Shown piece by piece: positions 8,306 to 16,266 of a DNA stretch of 64,000 bases. Origin of the DNA: Streptomyces sporangiiformans (lineage in GTDB: Bacteria; Actinomycetota; Actinomycetes; Streptomycetales; Streptomycetaceae); assembly GCF_005768555.2 (NCBI RefSeq), contig NZ_VCHX02000150.1:40645-104644 (forward strand), read 5' to 3'. How positions within the stretch are numbered: position 1 is the first letter of the stretch; the number at the start of each line of letters is the position of its first letter. Both the position numbers and the translations under genes were made by a program. The notes below the pieces were generated by a model, which saw nothing but the letters and a program-made list of their open reading frames with translations, did not search any database and was not told the DNA's origin.

Positions 8306-9331
8306 TCAAGGCCTGCTGGCGGCGAAGAACGGCATGGAGTCCAGCGGGACGATCTCGATGTTCTTGCCGGTGCGCGGCGCGTGGATGGCCTTGCCGTTGC
8401 CGACGTACATGCCGTTGTGCTGATTGTCGTTGTACCAGTAGATGATGTCGCCGGGCTGCAGGTCCGACTTGGCCACCTTGCGGCCGGCGTCGTACTGCTG
8501 CTTGACGGTGCGCGGAAGCGAGACGCCCGCCGCGCGCCAGGAGGCGCCGGTCAGACCCGAGCAGTCGTAGGAGTTGGGTCCGGTGGCGCCCCACTCGTAG
8601 GGCTTGCCGAGCTGCGCGTACGCGAAGTCGAGTGCGGCCTTGGCGCGGCCGCTGGCCGGGCCGTTGTACGTCGCCGGGGAGTCGCTGACGCCCGCGGCGG
8701 TGTCCTCGCGTTCCTGGGCGGCCTCCATCCTGGCGCGCTGCGCGGCCGTCAAACTGTTGAGGAGCTTGCGGGCCTTCGCGAGCTTGTCCTGGACCTCATT
8801 CTTCGTCTGGGCCGCCTTGGTGCGCGTCTCCTCCAGGACCTGCAGACGCTTCTGGGCGGCCCTGCGCTCCTGCGTGAGCTCGCGCTGCTTGGCCTGCATC
8901 GCCCGCAGAGCCTCGGCCTGCCGGCTGCTCGTACGGTCGAGCATCTCGGCCTGGTCGAGGTAGTCGTCCGGGTCGCCGGACAGGAAGAGCTGCACGCTCG
9001 GGTCGACGCCGCCGCTGCGGTACTGCGCGGCCGCCAACGGGCCTATCGCATCCCGCAGTTCGTTGATCTCCTGCTGCTTACGGGCCAGGCGGTCCTGCGC
9101 GCTGTCGGCCTCGCGCTGCAGTTTCTTCTGCTTCTCCCGGATGGCGTTGTACTCCTCGGTGGGCGCCTCGGCCTCCTCGTAGAGCCGCTCCACTTCCTTG
9201 CGCACCTCGTCGATCGTGGGCTTGGGGGCGGCCTGGCTCTGCGTCGGCAGGAGGCTGACGGCACCGGCGGCCATGCCGAGCGTGGCGATCCGGGCGCGGC
9301 TGGGCGGCTTCGGCCGACGGTGCGATCCCAT
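8306..9331 (-). CDS. C40-family (NlpC/P60) peptidoglycan peptidase
   Basis: The 341-residue exported protein has a basic N-terminus and signal peptide ending near QSQA-AP (about residue 34). A long coiled coil follows (about 40-215, rich in E, K, R, Q), then a C-terminal NlpC/P60 domain. The catalytic Cys is in YDCSG (about 257) and the His in QHNGMYVG (about 305), followed by AIHAP (about 317). Enzymes of this RipA-like layout cut gamma-D-glutamyl-diamino-acid bonds in cell-wall peptides. The ATG at 9331 has GAGGAG ten bases upstream. A degenerate operator-like site (9474-9490) lies further upstream. The F510_1955 lipoprotein gene follows. Confidence 0.88.
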   Translation of the reverse strand: MGSHRRPKPPSRARIATLGMAAGAVSLLPTQSQAAPKPTIDEVRKEVERLYEEAEAPTEEYNAIREKQKKLQREADSAQDRLARKQQEINELRDAIGPLAAAQYRSGGVDPSVQLFLSGDPDDYLDQAEMLDRTSSRQAEALRAMQAKQRELTQERRAAQKRLQVLEETRTKAAQTKNEVQDKLAKARKLLNSLTAAQRARMEAAQEREDTAAGVSDSPATYNGPASGRAKAALDFAYAQLGKPYEWGATGPNSYDCSGLTGASWRAAGVSLPRTVKQQYDAGRKVAKSDLQPGDIIYWYNDNQHNGMYVGNGKAIHAPRTGKNIEIVPLDSMPFFAASRP

Positions 9332-9473
9332 CGTGGAGTGACTCCTCTGCGCGTCTGTGGACCGAGCGACGGACTCTGGTCGTCGGGCGACACCAGTCAG
9401 CTTCGGCGCTGTCCCCATGGATCCGACACTGGGCGCGAGCCTTGGCCCGCGCCCAGCGTCGCATTCATCGAGC

Positions 9474-9490
9474 AAGTTAGAACTTAGTAG
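9474..9490. promoter_or_regulatory. Candidate BlaI-type operator E (degenerate)
   Basis: AAGTT-AG-AACTT is a perfect short inverted repeat and runs into TTAGTAG, the half-site shared with sites C and D. On the minus strand it reads CTAAGTTCTAACTT. It lies about 145 bases upstream of the leftward C40 peptidase gene. The right arm departs from the consensus, so confidence is lower than for A-D. Confidence 0.35.
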
Positions 9491-9555
9491 CTTCGTATTA
9501 TGCATCGCAAGTGAACCGAGTCACAGCGGCCTCATGCGGAGCTGTCTGTACGGCG

Positions 9556-10467
9556 TCAGCCGAGACCTGGCGGGCAGGCGACCAGTAGCGGCAGCAGTGG
9601 CATCGTCACGACCACGGCGGCCGCAGAACCCCACAGAACGGGGTGCGGGGCCTTGCGGGGGCCGAGTACTCGCTTCAGGCGGATCAGGACGTTCTGGCCG
9701 CCTGCCGCCAGCGCACCCTTCGGAGTGCGGGCCGCCGCCATCTCGTACATCGCCGTGGCCAGCACCTCGTGGGAGTGGCTGCGCAGCGCGCGGTCGTCCG
9801 CGATCATCTCCAGCAGGAGCGCCGTCTGCTCACGGGCATGGCGGGCCAGCGGCAGCCACCGGAACACCGAGTGGAACGCTTCCACGGCGGCCAGGAACAG
9901 GTGGTGGCGGCCTGCGATGTGAGCCTGCTCGTGCTCCAGCACGGCGGCGAGCTGCTCGGGCGTCAGCTCGCGCACGGCCGCGTCGCTGATCACGATCCGG
10001 GGATCACGGCCGGGCAGACAGTAGGCGGCGGGGACGTCGTACGGCAGGACGGTGGCGCTGAGCCGGGCCGAATGGCGGCCCACCAGGTCGACAGCTGTCC
10101 GGTGCTCTGTCCGCACCCGACGGGCTCGTACGACATGGAAGGCGAAGCTGGCGACCAGGGCGATCCCGATCGCGGCAGGGACGCCGACGGCGAGCCGGTC
10201 CGCGGTGTCCGGGTCGGGCTGAGCCGTGCCCACGTCCACTCCGCAACTGTGCAGCAGGCCTACCAGGCCTGCGTGCAGGTGCTCGGCCGGCATGGCCAGG
10301 CTGTACGCGGCGAGCGCGGCCCCGATCGAGAAGGAGACCGCCAAGGCGTGCCACGCCGCTGCCGCCAGCGCTGGAGCCCGGTGCGACCAGCTACCGCGCA
10401 GCATGAGGTGCGGGGCGACGAACCCCACCGCAGCCGTGTAGCCGACCAGGGCCGGAGCCGCGTTCAC
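9556..10467 (-). CDS. M56-family (BlaR1-like) membrane metallopeptidase
   Basis: The 303-residue protein has several membrane segments (near 8-25, 33-57, 94-113 and 275-297) and a zinc-metallopeptidase motif HEQAH at 179-183 inside AAVLEHEQAHIAGRHH. This is the M56 family, whose BlaR1/MecR1 members sense cell-wall or beta-lactam stress and trigger removal of the partner BlaI repressor. There is no C-terminal penicillin-binding sensor domain, so the signal is unknown. It overlaps the BlaI-type gene by four bases (ATGA), the classic repressor-peptidase pair. Confidence 0.88.
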   Translation of the reverse strand: MNAAPALVGYTAAVGFVAPHLMLRGSWSHRAPALAAAAWHALAVSFSIGAALAAYSLAMPAEHLHAGLVGLLHSCGVDVGTAQPDPDTADRLAVGVPAAIGIALVASFAFHVVRARRVRTEHRTAVDLVGRHSARLSATVLPYDVPAAYCLPGRDPRIVISDAAVRELTPEQLAAVLEHEQAHIAGRHHLFLAAVEAFHSVFRWLPLARHAREQTALLLEMIADDRALRSHSHEVLATAMYEMAAARTPKGALAAGGQNVLIRLKRVLGPRKAPHPVLWGSAAAVVVTMPLLPLLVACPPGLG

Positions 10468-10838
10468 GACTCGGCCTTGGCCTGTCGTCCCACGTTTCGC
10501 AGGGCCCTGCGCAGGGCGGCCTGTTCTTCACCGGACATGTTCTCGACGAAGTGGACCAGCGCGGCCGGGCGGTCCTTGCTTTCACCCAAACCGTCCTCCA
10601 TGAGCGCGGCGGAGTACGCCTCGCGGCTGCGCACCGGTGTGTACAACCAGGCGCGCCCCTGCTTGCCCCGCAGCAGCCAGCCCTTGGAATACAGGATGTT
10701 CGTGACGGTCATCACCGTGGTGTACGCGACGGGACGGGTCTTGTTGATGTCATCCACGACCTCACGCACCGTCGCCGGACGGTTCCACGTCCAGAGACGA
10801 TCCATGATCTCCGCCTCGAGATCCCCCAGCCGTCGCAT
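10464..10838 (-). CDS. BlaI/MecI/CopY-family transcriptional repressor
   Basis: The 124-residue protein begins MRRLGDLEAEIMDRLW and carries a winged-helix DNA-binding domain (RPATVREVVDDI, YTTVMTVTNILYSKGWL). A dimerisation tail follows (LVHFVENMSGEEQAALRRAL) with a possible cleavage region before it. These features are diagnostic of the BlaI/MecI/CopY family. Together with the overlapping M56 peptidase it forms a sense-and-cleave regulatory pair. A degenerate half-site (GCAAGTCCATAGTAG, 10868-10882) lies in the short divergent region before the DUF6153 gene at 10898. I propose it controls the CTAA-N5-TTAG sites of this island. Confidence 0.9.
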   Translation of the reverse strand: MRRLGDLEAEIMDRLWTWNRPATVREVVDDINKTRPVAYTTVMTVTNILYSKGWLLRGKQGRAWLYTPVRSREAYSAALMEDGLGESKDRPAALVHFVENMSGEEQAALRRALRNVGRQAKAES

Positions 10839-10897
10839 CGCCCTTACTTCCTTTCACCACCGAGTACGCAAGTCCATAGTAGACGGCCGCTCAGTCG

Positions 10898-11338
10898 ATG
10901 ATCTATGCCTACGATGAGGCCGTGACCCGCTTCGGACAGTTCGCTCAACCGCACTCGACGGTGCGGTCCTGTGGGCTGCTCGTATGTGCTCTGCTGCTGG
11001 GCCTCCTCGGCATGCATGGCCTCGGGCCGGTTCCCGAGGCCGCCCCCGCCTCGGGGCACGACCGGATGGTGTCTGCCGTGTACACGGGCGTGGACGTCAT
11101 GGCGTCGATGCCGGGTGCGTGTGATCATGGCGAGGGCGGTTGTCAGGGTCATACGGACCATGCCGATCCGACCTGTGCTTCGGCGTCCCTGGCCGGAGGC
11201 CCCGTGGTGGCACCGGTGTTCCTGCCCGATATGGCGGCCTGCGTCGGCGCGGCGGATGTGCCCGCTTCGTCGGTCGTTGATCTCGACGGCGGCCGCGCTC
11301 CGCCCTCACTCTCCGAACTTCAGCTCCTGCGGATATAG
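10898..11338 (+). CDS. DUF6153-family small membrane protein (LRI tail)
   Basis: The 146-residue protein has one hydrophobic segment at about residues 24-42 (CGLLVCALLLGLLGMHGLGP), a Cys/His cluster (CDHGEGGCQGHTDHADPTC, about 88-106) and the C-terminal LQLLRI. This is the pattern of the DUF6153 family, of unknown function. The cluster looks suited to metal binding outside the membrane. It is divergent from the blaI-like gene with a 59-base gap, so both may share control. A GTG at 10922 is an alternative start; neither start has a clear ribosome site. DUF305 follows 88 bases downstream. Confidence 0.68.
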   Translation: MIYAYDEAVTRFGQFAQPHSTVRSCGLLVCALLLGLLGMHGLGPVPEAAPASGHDRMVSAVYTGVDVMASMPGACDHGEGGCQGHTDHADPTCASASLAGGPVVAPVFLPDMAACVGAADVPASSVVDLDGGRAPPSLSELQLLRI

Positions 11339-11426
11339 AGCGCCCCACGCGTCGCCGTACGCCCACAGGGAGGCGGCGCCGCGTCTCGGTATGCCCTTCA
11401 CGAATCCGAATGCAGGAGATCAACTC

Positions 11427-12056
11427 ATGACCGCACACCGCAAGCTCATCCGCCGTACCGGTCTCGCCGCCACCGCGGGAGTGGCAGCCCTCGTGCTCGC
11501 CGCCTGTGGCGGCGGAGGGCACGACATGGGGTCCATGGGCTCCGACTCGAGCCCGTCCACGCCCGCCTCGGCCAAGGCCGGCAACCACAACGACGCAGAC
11601 GTCTCCTTCGCGACGGACATGATCCAGCACCACCGTCAGGCCGTCGAGATGGCCGACCTGGCCGCCAGCCGGGCCTCCTCACAGGAGGTCAAGGACCTCG
11701 CCACGAAGATCGAGGGGGCGCAGGACCCGGAGATCAAGACGATGTCCGGCTGGCTCACCTCGTGGGACGAGGAGGTGCCCGCTGACATGTCCGGCATGGA
11801 GGGCCACGACATGTCGTCCGGCATGCCCGGCATGATGAGCAGTGAGGACATGGACAAGCTGGAGGAGGCCTCCGGCGCCGAGTTCGACAAGATGTTCCTC
11901 GAGATGATGGTCAAGCACCACGAGGGCGCCATCACGATGGCCAAGACCGAGAAGGCCAACGGCGAGTACGGTCCCGCCGTGAAGCTCGCGGACGACGTGA
12001 TCACGGCGCAGACCGCCGAGATCGAGCAGATGAACAAGATGCTGGGCAAGAGCTGA
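11427..12056 (+). CDS. DUF305 family lipoprotein
   Basis: The 209-residue protein has a Tat-like or Sec signal (RKLIRRTGLAATAG) and lipobox LVLAAC near residue 30. The ferritin-like DUF305 domain follows, with the two signature helices MIQHHRQAVEMADLA (about 68-82) and MVKHHEGAITMAKTE (about 161-175). Between them is a Met/Asp/His-rich loop (MSGMEGHDMSSGMPGMMSSEDM). DUF305 proteins are secreted or membrane-anchored four-helix proteins often found near copper and other metal genes; metal binding through His/Met is likely but not proven. The ATG at 11427 follows a GGAG about nine bases upstream. A strong terminator follows. Confidence 0.92.
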   Translation: MTAHRKLIRRTGLAATAGVAALVLAACGGGGHDMGSMGSDSSPSTPASAKAGNHNDADVSFATDMIQHHRQAVEMADLAASRASSQEVKDLATKIEGAQDPEIKTMSGWLTSWDEEVPADMSGMEGHDMSSGMPGMMSSEDMDKLEEASGAEFDKMFLEMMVKHHEGAITMAKTEKANGEYGPAVKLADDVITAQTAEIEQMNKMLGKS

Positions 12057-12070
12057 CGCGACGACAGAAA

Positions 12071-12116
12071 CGGTGGCCGGGGCGGTGCGCACTGCCGTCC
12101 GGCCACCCCGTTTTTC
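12071..12116 (+). terminator. Rho-independent terminator after the DUF305 gene
   Basis: GGTGGCCGG pairs with CCGGCCACC around an inner GGCGGTGCGCACTGCC hairpin, followed by CCGTTTTTCT. It begins about 15 bases after the DUF305 stop, so the DUF6153-DUF305 transcript probably ends here. Confidence 0.8.
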
Positions 12117-12290
12117 TGGTCTCCAGGGCCGTCGCGCGGGGTCGAACAAGGCGTTTGCGAACGATGAAGTCCCCAGCCATTTGGCGGGGTTGATCCGATC
12201 GGGTGCCCCCTCGCCGTTATGTGGCTGGGTTCACGCGATGTTCTCCTGAGACGGCATGCCAGAGCTTCGCGATCAGGTTAGGATCACAGC

Positions 12291-12788
12291 GTGATTACGG
12301 TCTTGTCTCCTTCTCGTACGCCGAGGAGCCGCTCATCAGCGGCTCTGTGGCGTGCGCTGGGGCTGGGCCTGTTTCTCTTCGGCCTGCTGTATACGCACGC
12401 CGCCAGCCCTGACACCACGGCGACTCACCTCGCCTCCGACAAGGGCGTCTCGACGTCGGACGTTCATTCCGGGCCCACTGCCGAACATGAAAACGTTGCT
12501 AGTGCCACCTCGGCACACGAAAACGTTGTGAGTGTCACGTCGGCGCAGCCGGCGAGCGAGCAGCCGGAGGGCCATCACGACGGCCACGGTCAGCAGCACG
12601 CCGATGCGGACTGTGCGATGGGGCAGCCTTCGCAGGGTCCCGCTGTAACGGAGCCCTGCGCGTCTCCGCTGAGCTCGGAGAACGGCGACGGGGCGGCTGG
12701 CTCCGCGCCCGCCCGTCATGCCGCCGCGGCACGGGACTTCGCGGTCCCGAGAACGCAAGCAGCGGACTCCGCGGTTCTTCGTATCTAG
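12291..12788 (+). CDS. DUF6153-like small membrane protein with internal duplication (LRI tail)
   Basis: A 165-residue protein starts at a GTG at 12291. It has a transmembrane segment at about residues 21-39 (ALGLGLFLFGLLYTHAASP), a His-rich loop (HHDGHGQQHADADC), a CAMGQP motif and terminal SAVLRI. The layout is shared with 3042-3455 (..FGLLFAH.., CAPGQP, SSVLRI). Residues about 66-85 are two copies of HENV.S.TSA, from a 30-bp tandem duplication. Function unknown; exported metal binding is inferred from His/Cys content and from the neighbours. Confidence 0.6.
   Translation: MITVLSPSRTPRSRSSAALWRALGLGLFLFGLLYTHAASPDTTATHLASDKGVSTSDVHSGPTAEHENVASATSAHENVVSVTSAQPASEQPEGHHDGHGQQHADADCAMGQPSQGPAVTEPCASPLSSENGDGAAGSAPARHAAAARDFAVPRTQAADSAVLRI
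12486..12545 (+). repeat. 30-bp tandem duplication inside the 12291 gene
   Basis: Two adjacent 30-base units, 12486-12515 and 12516-12545, share CAYGAAAACGTTG and TCGGC blocks with a few substitutions. They encode HENVASATSA and HENVVSVTSA, so the frame is kept. The divergence shows the duplication is not recent. Confidence 0.75.
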
Positions 12789-13015
12789 GTCAGCGCCTTC
12801 CGAACCGGTCGACCCTTCCCGGGATTCATGGACTCGGCCTGCACAAGGTCGCGTCACGCCTCCCGGCGACCGGTCCATGGCGTCTGACCTCCTGCGCACA
12901 GCGCCCCACAGCGTGGCGTCGGGAGGGTCGACGGCTCTCTTCCCTCACCCCCCACTGATCCCTGCCTCGAACGGGAGAGTTCCCGTACGGGCAGTGACCG
13001 CCGCGCGGAGGACCT

Positions 13016-13444
13016 GTGCCGCCCACCCCTGCCCTTTCCTGTGCCTATGACTCATGCGTACGTCCGCTCCGGAAGAGCCGACTCGTCCGGGGCACGCTGT
13101 ACGCCCTGCTGTGCATGCTGCTGGTGTGCCTCGGCGATCAACGCCATGCGCCGGAGTCGCCCGCTCGATTGGCCGCAGCGTCGAGTGAAACCCCCCAACC
13201 CGCGGAGGGCTCCGACGGCGAGAATCTCGACCCGTCCGAGTCTCCCGACCGTTGCCACGGTCCCCGCCTCGCGCAGGCGGTCTCCCCACAGTCGAACGCT
13301 CGGGTCCCGCCGCCCGCTGTCACTGCGCTGACGCTGACGGACACCACAGCAACTCCCGTGCGCCAGTCCCCTGGCGCCGCCCGAAGACTGCTGCCCAGCG
13401 GCGGCCGGTCCGTGCTCACCGCCATCTGCACGTGGCGCATATAG
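13016..13444 (+). CDS. Small membrane protein with WRI tail (DUF6153-like, divergent)
   Basis: A 142-residue frame starts at a GTG at 13016. It has a short basic N-terminus, a hydrophobic segment at about residues 26-41 (GTLYALLCMLLVCLG), a long polar Pro/Ser-rich middle and the C-terminal TAICTWRI. It lacks the CxGQP motif of its neighbours, but size, single N-terminal span and -RI end suggest a distant relative. It lies about 105 bases upstream of the cysteine synthase-like gene on the same strand. Function unknown. Confidence 0.45.
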   Translation: MPPTPALSCAYDSCVRPLRKSRLVRGTLYALLCMLLVCLGDQRHAPESPARLAAASSETPQPAEGSDGENLDPSESPDRCHGPRLAQAVSPQSNARVPPPAVTALTLTDTTATPVRQSPGAARRLLPSGGRSVLTAICTWRI

Positions 13445-13551
13445 GAGCCACCCCGCGGGTCGGCCCTGGTCGCCCCGCCGCGCGTCGCGCCCTGGCCGCC
13501 GCGCGAGATGAGCATCCGCACGCGTCCCTACCGATACGAGAGCGAAAACCA

Positions 13552-14703
13552 ATGCACTCCATGACCAAGAGTGACCTCACTCCCGCCGGCTCCGGCTCCG
13601 CCCTACGGGGGCTTGTCGGCAACACCCCGGTACTGCACGTCTCCCAGCCCTTCACCGAGCCGGACCGCGGCTTCTGGGCCAAGCTGGAGGGCTTCAATCC
13701 CGGCGGCATCAAGGACCGTCCGGGCCTGCACATGGTTGAGCGCGCCCGCGCCCGCGGCGAACTCCAGCCGGGCGCCAGGATCATCGAGTCGACCAGCGGC
13801 ACCCTCGGTCTGGGGCTCGCACTGGCCGGAATGGTCTACGGGCACCCCGTCACACTGGTCACCGACCCGGGGCTCGAAATGTCCATGACCCGACTGCTGA
13901 ACGCATACGGAGCTCAGGTCAATCTCGTCTCCGAACCGCACCCCACCGGTGGCTGGCAGCAGGCCCGCCGCGACCGGGTCGCCCAGCTGATGGAGCAGCA
14001 CCCCGGCTCGTGGTGCCCGGACCAGTACAACAATCCTGACAACACCACCGCGTACACGCCGCTCGCCCTCGAACTGGCCACGGAACTTGGCCACATCGAC
14101 GTACTGGTGTGCAGCGTGGGCACCGGCGGACACTCCGCCGGAGTCTCCCGCGTACTCCAACAGCTCTACCCGGACCTCAAACTGGTCGGCGTCGACACCA
14201 TCGGGTCGACCATCTTCGGCCAGCCGGCCCGCCCCCGCCTGATGCGGGGTCTGGGCTCCAGCATCTACCCGCGCAACGTCGCCTACGACAACTTCAGCGA
14301 GGTGCACTGGGTCGCCCCGGCGGAGGCGGTGTGGACCTGCCGCCAGCTGGCCGCCTCCCACTACGCCACCGGCGGCTGGAGCGTCGGCGCGGTGGCGATG
14401 GTCGCCGGCTGGCTGGCCCGCACCCTGCCCGCGAACACCCGGATCGCGGCGATCTTCCCCGACGGCCCGCAGCGCTACCTCGGCACGGTCTACGACGACG
14501 ACTACTGCGCCGCCCACGGCCTGCTCGACTCCCCACCCGCGCCCGAACCGGAGGTGATCGGCCGCCTGGACGAGAAGGAGGTCACCCGCTGGACCCGGTG
14601 CACCACCGTGGTCGACCCGCTCACCCTGAACAGCGAAGAGCAGAACACCGACGTCCTGGAACTTGCCGGCGCCGCCGAGGCCGGCTCCGAGGAGACGGCC
14701 TGA
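13552..14703 (+). CDS. PLP-dependent cysteine synthase-family protein
   Basis: The 383-residue protein is a fold-type II PLP enzyme. GNTPVLHVSQPF (about 23-34) and FNPGGIKDRPGLHM (about 50-63) contain the expected PLP lysine in IKD. ESTSGTLGLGLA (about 83-94) is the substrate/PLP loop and SVGTGGHSAGVS (about 185-196) the phosphate loop. Classical enzymes join O-acetylserine or a similar serine ester with sulfide to make cysteine. About 60 extra C-terminal residues follow the catalytic core. The MFS gene overlaps its stop (TGATG) and serA lies just beyond, so a serine-to-cysteine-like product that is exported is a reasonable inference. The exact reaction is not shown by sequence. Confidence 0.88.
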   Translation: MHSMTKSDLTPAGSGSALRGLVGNTPVLHVSQPFTEPDRGFWAKLEGFNPGGIKDRPGLHMVERARARGELQPGARIIESTSGTLGLGLALAGMVYGHPVTLVTDPGLEMSMTRLLNAYGAQVNLVSEPHPTGGWQQARRDRVAQLMEQHPGSWCPDQYNNPDNTTAYTPLALELATELGHIDVLVCSVGTGGHSAGVSRVLQQLYPDLKLVGVDTIGSTIFGQPARPRLMRGLGSSIYPRNVAYDNFSEVHWVAPAEAVWTCRQLAASHYATGGWSVGAVAMVAGWLARTLPANTRIAAIFPDGPQRYLGTVYDDDYCAAHGLLDSPPAPEPEVIGRLDEKEVTRWTRCTTVVDPLTLNSEEQNTDVLELAGAAEAGSEETA

Positions 14704-16001
14704 TGAAGAGCACCCTCGCGCAGGTTCGTACCTACGAGCGCAGCGTCCAGCTGTTGATGGTGAATCAGTTCACCATCAACCTCGGCTTCTACATGTTGAT
14801 GCCGTACCTGGCCGCGTATCTGGCAGGTCCCGTGGGCCTTGCGGGCTGGACCGTCGGGCTGATCCTCGGCGTCCGCAACTTCAGCCAGCAGGGCATGTTC
14901 CTTCTCGGCGGAACGCTGGCCGACCGACTCGGCTACAAGCCCATGATCATCGCTGGGCTGGTGCTGCGCATCGTCGGCTTCGCGACCCTCGGGTTGGTGG
15001 AGTCCGTACCCGCCCTGCTCGCCGCTTCTGCGGCGACGGGGCTGGCCGGGGCGCTGTTCAATCCCGCCGTACGAGCCTATGTCGCGGCGGACGCCGGTGA
15101 ACGCCGAGTCGAGGCATTCGCCCTGTTCAACATCTTCTACCAGGCTGGGATCCTGCTCGGCCCGCTGGTGGGCATGCTGTTGACCGGCGTGAGTTTCCGC
15201 GTCACGTGCCTGGTCGCGGCCGGGATCTTCGCTCTGCTGAGCATCGTTCAGATCCAGGCCCTGCCCGCCCGCCGGGGCGACGACGCCAAGCGCGGGCAGG
15301 ACCAGGAGGGCGTGCTGTCCCAGTGGCGGGGCATCGTGTCCAACCGGCCGTTCCTGCTGTTCTCGGTTGCCATGATCGGCTTCTACGTCATGCAGTTCCA
15401 GGTCTATCTCGCCCTGCCGCTGGAGGTACGCCGCCTTGGTGGCGAGGGGACTTTCGGCACGGCGGCGGTGGCGGTGCTGTTCGCCGTCTCGGGCTTGAGC
15501 ACCATCCTCTTCCAGACCAGGGTGACCGCTTGGTGCAAGGCCCGCATGGAACCGGGCCGCGCACTGACCTGGGGGCTGCTGACCATGGGGCTGGGGTTTG
15601 TTCCGCTCTTGGTGGCCACCGCGGTTCCGGTACCGGATGGCGGGGTGGGGCTGTGGCTGCTCGCGGCCGTGCCACCGGCGCTGTCCGCGCTGCTCCTCGC
15701 GATCGGCACGATGGTCGCGTATCCCTTCGAGATGGACACCATCGTCCGCCTCTCCGGTGATCGCCTCGTCGCCACTCACTACGGCCTGTACAACACCATC
15801 TGCGGCATCGGCATCACCCTCGGAAACCTGCTGACGGGTGCGGCGCTCGACGCCGCCCGAGCGGCCGGGATGTCCGCGCTGCCGTGGGTGGCGCTGTTCG
15901 CACTCGGCCTCGCCTGCGCGGCCGCCCTCCACGGCCTGCACCGCACCGGCCGGCTCGCATCACCTGCGCGCGACAGGCAGCGAGAGCCCGCGACCGCATA
16001 A
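14703..16001 (+). CDS. MFS transporter, coupled to the cysteine synthase-like gene
   Basis: A 432-residue protein with about 12 membrane segments. It has the MFS signature GGTLADRLGYKPMI after helix 2 (about 75-88) and a central charged loop (ARRGDDAKRGQDQE, about 196-209). The start ATG overlaps the previous stop (TGATG), indicating translational coupling. The family exports drugs or small metabolites. The pairing with a cysteine synthase-like enzyme suggests export of its product or of a thiol conjugate. I cannot tell the substrate. Confidence 0.87.
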   Translation: MKSTLAQVRTYERSVQLLMVNQFTINLGFYMLMPYLAAYLAGPVGLAGWTVGLILGVRNFSQQGMFLLGGTLADRLGYKPMIIAGLVLRIVGFATLGLVESVPALLAASAATGLAGALFNPAVRAYVAADAGERRVEAFALFNIFYQAGILLGPLVGMLLTGVSFRVTCLVAAGIFALLSIVQIQALPARRGDDAKRGQDQEGVLSQWRGIVSNRPFLLFSVAMIGFYVMQFQVYLALPLEVRRLGGEGTFGTAAVAVLFAVSGLSTILFQTRVTAWCKARMEPGRALTWGLLTMGLGFVPLLVATAVPVPDGGVGLWLLAAVPPALSALLLAIGTMVAYPFEMDTIVRLSGDRLVATHYGLYNTICGIGITLGNLLTGAALDAARAAGMSALPWVALFALGLACAAALHGLHRTGRLASPARDRQREPATA

Positions 16002-16266
16002 CACCACGTCCTGTGCCGGAGGGGGCGGACGAGTTCGCTTCTGTCCCCTCCGGCCGAGCACGCCCACGTCGATCGTCGGGCACGTGCGCCCACGGACACA
16101 GACACGCGCGCACTACGCCGCTCCGCCCTCTGCGCCGGCGCGGCGAGTCACGTCTCAACGCCGGCCGCACTCCTCCGGCACCCGCAGAACCCCATCGCAA
16201 GTCGCCACCGCCTTCGGCCGCCGAGACGGCCGCCCGCCAAGCAATAGGTAAGGACTGAAGACCACC

